14,521 bases of DNA from an uncultured Alphaproteobacteria bacterium (GTDB lineage Bacteria; Pseudomonadota; Alphaproteobacteria; Rhizobiales; Hyphomicrobiaceae). The stretch spans positions 1 through 14,521 of the forward strand of contig CALFEM010000479.1 of the NCBI GenBank assembly GCA_937950105.1, in the 5' to 3' direction. The notes under the pieces are model-generated. The model was given only the letters and a program-made list of their open reading frames with translations. It was not told the origin of the DNA and did not search any database. The first letter of the stretch is position 1. Every line of letters begins with the position of its first letter. Positions 13,662 to 14,521 of this stretch are shown one piece after another. The position numbers and the translations under genes were made by a program.

Positions 13662-14354
13662 TTGCGCATTCTGGTGGTCGAGGACGACAAGGATCTCAAC
13701 CGGCAGCTCGTGCGCGCGCTGACGGACGCCGGCTATGCCGTGGATACGGCGCACGACGGCGAAGAGGGTTACTTTCTCGGTGATACGGAGCCGTATGATC
13801 TAATCATCCTCGATATAGGCCTGCCGAAGATGGATGGGCTCTCGGTCCTGGAGCAATGGCGGCGCTCCGAGCGCAATATGCCGGTCATCATCCTGACGGC
13901 GCGGGATCGCTGGAGCGACAAGGTTTCCGGGATGGATGCCGGTGCCGACGATTATGTTGCCAAGCCGTTCCACATGGAAGAGCTGCTTGCGCGGGTGCGT
14001 GCGCAGGTTAGACGCGCCTCCGGCCATGCCAAGAACGAGATCGAATGCGGGCCGATCCGGCTCGATACGAAATCGGCGCGGGTGACGTGTGACGGCCAGC
14101 AGATCAAGCTGACGTCGCACGAGTACCGGCTGCTGGCCTATCTGATGCACCATAGCGGCCGGGTGGTCTCGCGCACGGAACTCGTCGAGCACCTTTACGA
14201 CCAGGACTTCGACCGCGATTCCAATACCATCGAGGTGTTCATCGGTCGCCTGCGCAAGAAGCTCGGCGCCCAACGGATCGAGACCGTCCGCGGCCTCGGC
14301 TACCGGCTGACCGCTCCGGCCGAGGAACTGGGGGGCGGGGCGGCCGGCTCGTGA
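13662..14354 (+). CDS. OmpR/PhoB-family response regulator
   Basis: 230 aa with two standard domains. The receiver domain (residues 1-~115) shows the acidic pair in VVEDDKD (7-9), phosphoacceptor Asp51 in IILDIGLPKMDGL, Thr79 in ILTARD and Lys101 in VAKPFHMEELLAR. The C-terminal winged helix (~128-222) has LTSHEYRLLAYLMHHSGRVVSR, TELVEHLYDQD and the recognition-helix stretch NTIEVFIGRLRKKLG, with RGLGYRL at the wing. It starts at TTG 13662 with AAGGG about eight bases upstream; no ATG is near. It overlaps the kinase gene as GTGA. The PhoP-type cation or envelope stress role is inferred from the PepSY neighbour, not shown. Confidence 0.93.
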   Translation: MRILVVEDDKDLNRQLVRALTDAGYAVDTAHDGEEGYFLGDTEPYDLIILDIGLPKMDGLSVLEQWRRSERNMPVIILTARDRWSDKVSGMDAGADDYVAKPFHMEELLARVRAQVRRASGHAKNEIECGPIRLDTKSARVTCDGQQIKLTSHEYRLLAYLMHHSGRVVSRTELVEHLYDQDFDRDSNTIEVFIGRLRKKLGAQRIETVRGLGYRLTAPAEELGGGAAGS

Positions 14355-14521
14355 CCATGCCGACCCTCGGCCAGCCCTCGCTCGTCCGGCGGCTGGTGAT
14401 CCTGGCCGCGGGCTGGAGCCTGGCCGTCCTGGTGGTCTGCGCGCTGGTCCTGGCCCTGCTGTTCCAGCAGGCGGCGTTGCGCCGCTTCGACCAGGGACTT
14501 TCCGAACTGATCGACAACCTG
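14351..14521 (+). CDS. Sensor histidine kinase, N-terminus (3' end outside window)
   Basis: 57 codons in frame to the right edge. GTG 14351 overlaps the regulator's stop as GTGA; ATG 14357 is an in-frame alternative. Seen: a short N-terminal basic part (SLVRRL), one hydrophobic transmembrane helix VILAAGWSLAVLVVCALVLALLF (residues ~16-38) and then a charged stretch starting a periplasmic sensor region (ALRRFDQGLSELIDNL). That start is typical of kinases paired with OmpR-type regulators. The HAMP, H-box and ATPase domains lie beyond the window, so the kinase assignment rests mainly on the operon partner. Confidence 0.75.
   Translation, partial: MTMPTLGQPSLVRRLVILAAGWSLAVLVVCALVLALLFQQAALRRFDQGLSELIDNL

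Noticed and set aside
1..14521. tRNA genes, CRISPR arrays, insertion sequences, integrase or att sites
   Set aside because: I saw no cloverleaf, regularly spaced repeats, transposase or recombinase motifs, or paired terminal repeats in the window.

Overview
This window looks like alphaproteobacterial DNA: high GC, short-spaced or overlapping genes, and a run of phage-like genes in the same order as the Rhodobacter capsulatus gene transfer agent (RcGTA) cluster. The lineage (perhaps Hyphomicrobiales/Rhizobiales) is inferred from gene content only. All supported genes read on the + strand, apart from one short inverted fragment.

Layout. (1) 1-1171: the 3' end of a polymorphic toxin locus. It holds the C-terminus of a toxin with a nucleotidyltransferase-type domain (open at the left edge), a candidate immunity gene, a second displaced toxin tail with an internal stop, and a 43-codon ORF overlapping that tail's stop, which looks like a truncated immunity gene. 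(2) 1172-1328: a short gap with nothing firm in it. (3) 1329-12509: a GTA-type head and tail cluster. In order: prohead protease (g4), major capsid (g5), a strong hairpin/terminator, connector (g6), head-tail adaptor (g7), an extra 64-aa ORF, DUF3168 tail terminator (g8), major tail protein (g9), GTA-gp10, a 57-aa tail chaperone (g10.1), a short tape measure (g11), DUF2460 distal tail (g12), DUF2163 hub (g13), NlpC/P60 peptidase (g14) and the megatron (g15). Many junctions are ATGA, GTGA or TGATG overlaps, so translation is coupled. The terminase and portal genes (g2, g3) expected just upstream of the protease are not here; the toxin locus sits in that place. (4) 12540-13208: a lysis module, made of a chimeric endolysin remnant that runs in frame into a holin-like membrane protein. 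(5) 13256-14521: ordinary chromosomal signalling genes, namely a secreted PepSY-like protein, an OmpR/PhoB-type response regulator and the start of its histidine kinase.

The most unusual thing is a scar linking the megatron and the endolysin. The endolysin at 12540 has lost its catalytic core and is joined directly to the C-terminal cell-wall-binding end of a different (GH108-type) lysozyme. The missing catalytic-core sequence (W-C-A-A-F-V ... SLMARSYL) sits about 550 bp upstream, on the minus strand, at roughly 12024-12121. It interrupts the megatron gene there and throws its last ~130 codons out of frame. Particle production (megatron) and release (endolysin) therefore both look damaged by one rearrangement, unless it is an assembly or amplification artefact. 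The other structural genes appear intact.
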